Program-made: the position numbers and the translations under genes
NCBI GenBank assembly: GCA_025355035.1
Contig: JANXLS010000746.1
Span: forward strand, 1-5,497
Direction of reading: 5' to 3'
Length of the DNA: 5,497 nucleotides
Source of the DNA: Planctomycetota bacterium
GTDB lineage: Bacteria; Planctomycetota; SZUA-567; H5-PLA8
Shown here: piece after piece, positions 5,058 through 5,497 of the stretch
Numbering within the stretch: position 1 is the stretch's first letter
Layout: each line of letters opens with the position of its first letter
The notes under the pieces: generated by a model
What the model was told of the DNA's origin: nothing
Seen by the model: only the letters and a program-made list of their open reading frames with translations
The model's database searches: none

Positions 5058-5497
5058 TTAATCCATTTCCTCTTCGACCAAATCCGGATCGCGAATTCCG
5101 TCGACGGAGTGAAGCTGCGCCAGCAATTCTGGATCGACAGCATCTCCTAGTTTCACCGATTCAACCGACTCCGCGCTTTCAACAGGTACGGGAATCACCC
5201 TGTTCGGGTTGTCCTTACTCCCCTTCGGTCCCCACGCCGATCCATTGTTGTTCGAACGCACACGTTTGAAGCGGTCCCAACCGTCCTGCGAAATGATCAG
5301 CTCGCGCCCTTTCGCGCCACGATCCGGTCCGACAATTCCGCGCGCTTCCATTTGGTCGCACAATTTCGCCGCGCGCGTATACCCCAGCCCCATGCGCCGC
5401 TGTAGCAGCGACGTGCTACCGCGTCCCATCAGCAAAAAGACTTCGACCGCTTCGTCAAATTTTTCGTCGAGTTCGATCGCCTGCCGATTCGTCTCGA
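5058..5497 (-). CDS. ftsK: FtsK DNA translocase, C-terminal gamma domain and tail (partial)
   Basis: Only the last 145 residues are visible; the frame continues past the right edge, so the membrane domain and the RecA-like motor are outside. Visible residues 9-69 are the winged-helix gamma domain: DEKFDEAVEVFLLMGRGSTS, then LLQRRMGLGYTRAAKLCDQM, then EARGIVGPDRGAKGREL. In FtsK/SpoIIIE this domain reads polar KOPS-type DNA sequences to steer translocation toward dif and activates XerCD during septation. After it comes a 76-residue tail (basic and Asn/Gly-rich, then acidic, ending VEEEMD), longer than the few residues that usually follow gamma in E. coli-type FtsK. The residues aligning with the E. 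coli KOPS-contacting N, R and E (N1296, R1300 and E1303 as I recall them) are T, K and D here. The stop is TAA at 5060-5058, followed by a parS site and a terminator. Confidence 0.93.
   Translation of the reverse strand, partial: ETNRQAIELDEKFDEAVEVFLLMGRGSTSLLQRRMGLGYTRAAKLCDQMEARGIVGPDRGAKGRELIISQDGWDRFKRVRSNNNGSAWGPKGSKDNPNRVIPVPVESAESVESVKLGDAVDPELLAQLHSVDGIRDPDLVEEEMD

Overview
The window looks like ordinary chromosomal DNA from a planctomycete or a close PVC-group relative. Three things suggest this. There are several secreted proteins built from a signal peptide, a small beta module with a 'DG..L.G' motif, a TPR-like stretch ending in 'LGY...G.W', and degenerate HEAT-type helices. I know this mix mainly from planctomycete genomes. 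There is also a DUF4126 membrane protein, and a canonical FtsK C-terminus with a GC-moderate, GCG-rich codon style. The assignment rests on recalled family features, not on a search.

Layout. Positions 1-3211 (+ strand) hold three consecutive genes for secreted HEAT-like proteins; the first is cut by the left edge. Genes 1 and 2 are separated by a 129-bp gap containing an unusual inverted array of 7-bp repeats. Genes 2 and 3 are 26 bp apart and probably co-transcribed. Positions 3208-4065 (- strand) hold a fourth, related gene that meets gene 3 tail to tail, with the two stop codons sharing the palindrome TTAA. Next on the - strand come a hairpin with a T-run (4078-4105), a DUF4126 integral membrane protein (4138-4788), a 269-bp gap, and the 3' end of ftsK (5058-5497, running off the right edge).

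The 269-bp gap is the most information-rich non-coding stretch. It contains a perfect 14-bp parS palindrome (GTTCCACGTGGAAC, 4946-4959), a strong Rho-independent terminator for ftsK (4905-4927), a 9-bp inverted repeat abutting the DUF4126 ribosome binding site (4800-4839) and a degenerate 18-bp tandem duplication (5010-5045).

How the parts relate. The four HEAT-like genes look like one paralogous family: an aligned two-helix-pair core, a variable beta-rich insert and a C-terminal tryptophan motif recur in all four. They are probably periplasmic or surface proteins of unknown function. FtsK (chromosome translocation at division) and parS (ParB loading and origin segregation) are both chromosome-segregation elements, which makes the parS site the most testable discovery here. 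No RNA genes, CRISPR arrays, transposases or phage genes were seen.
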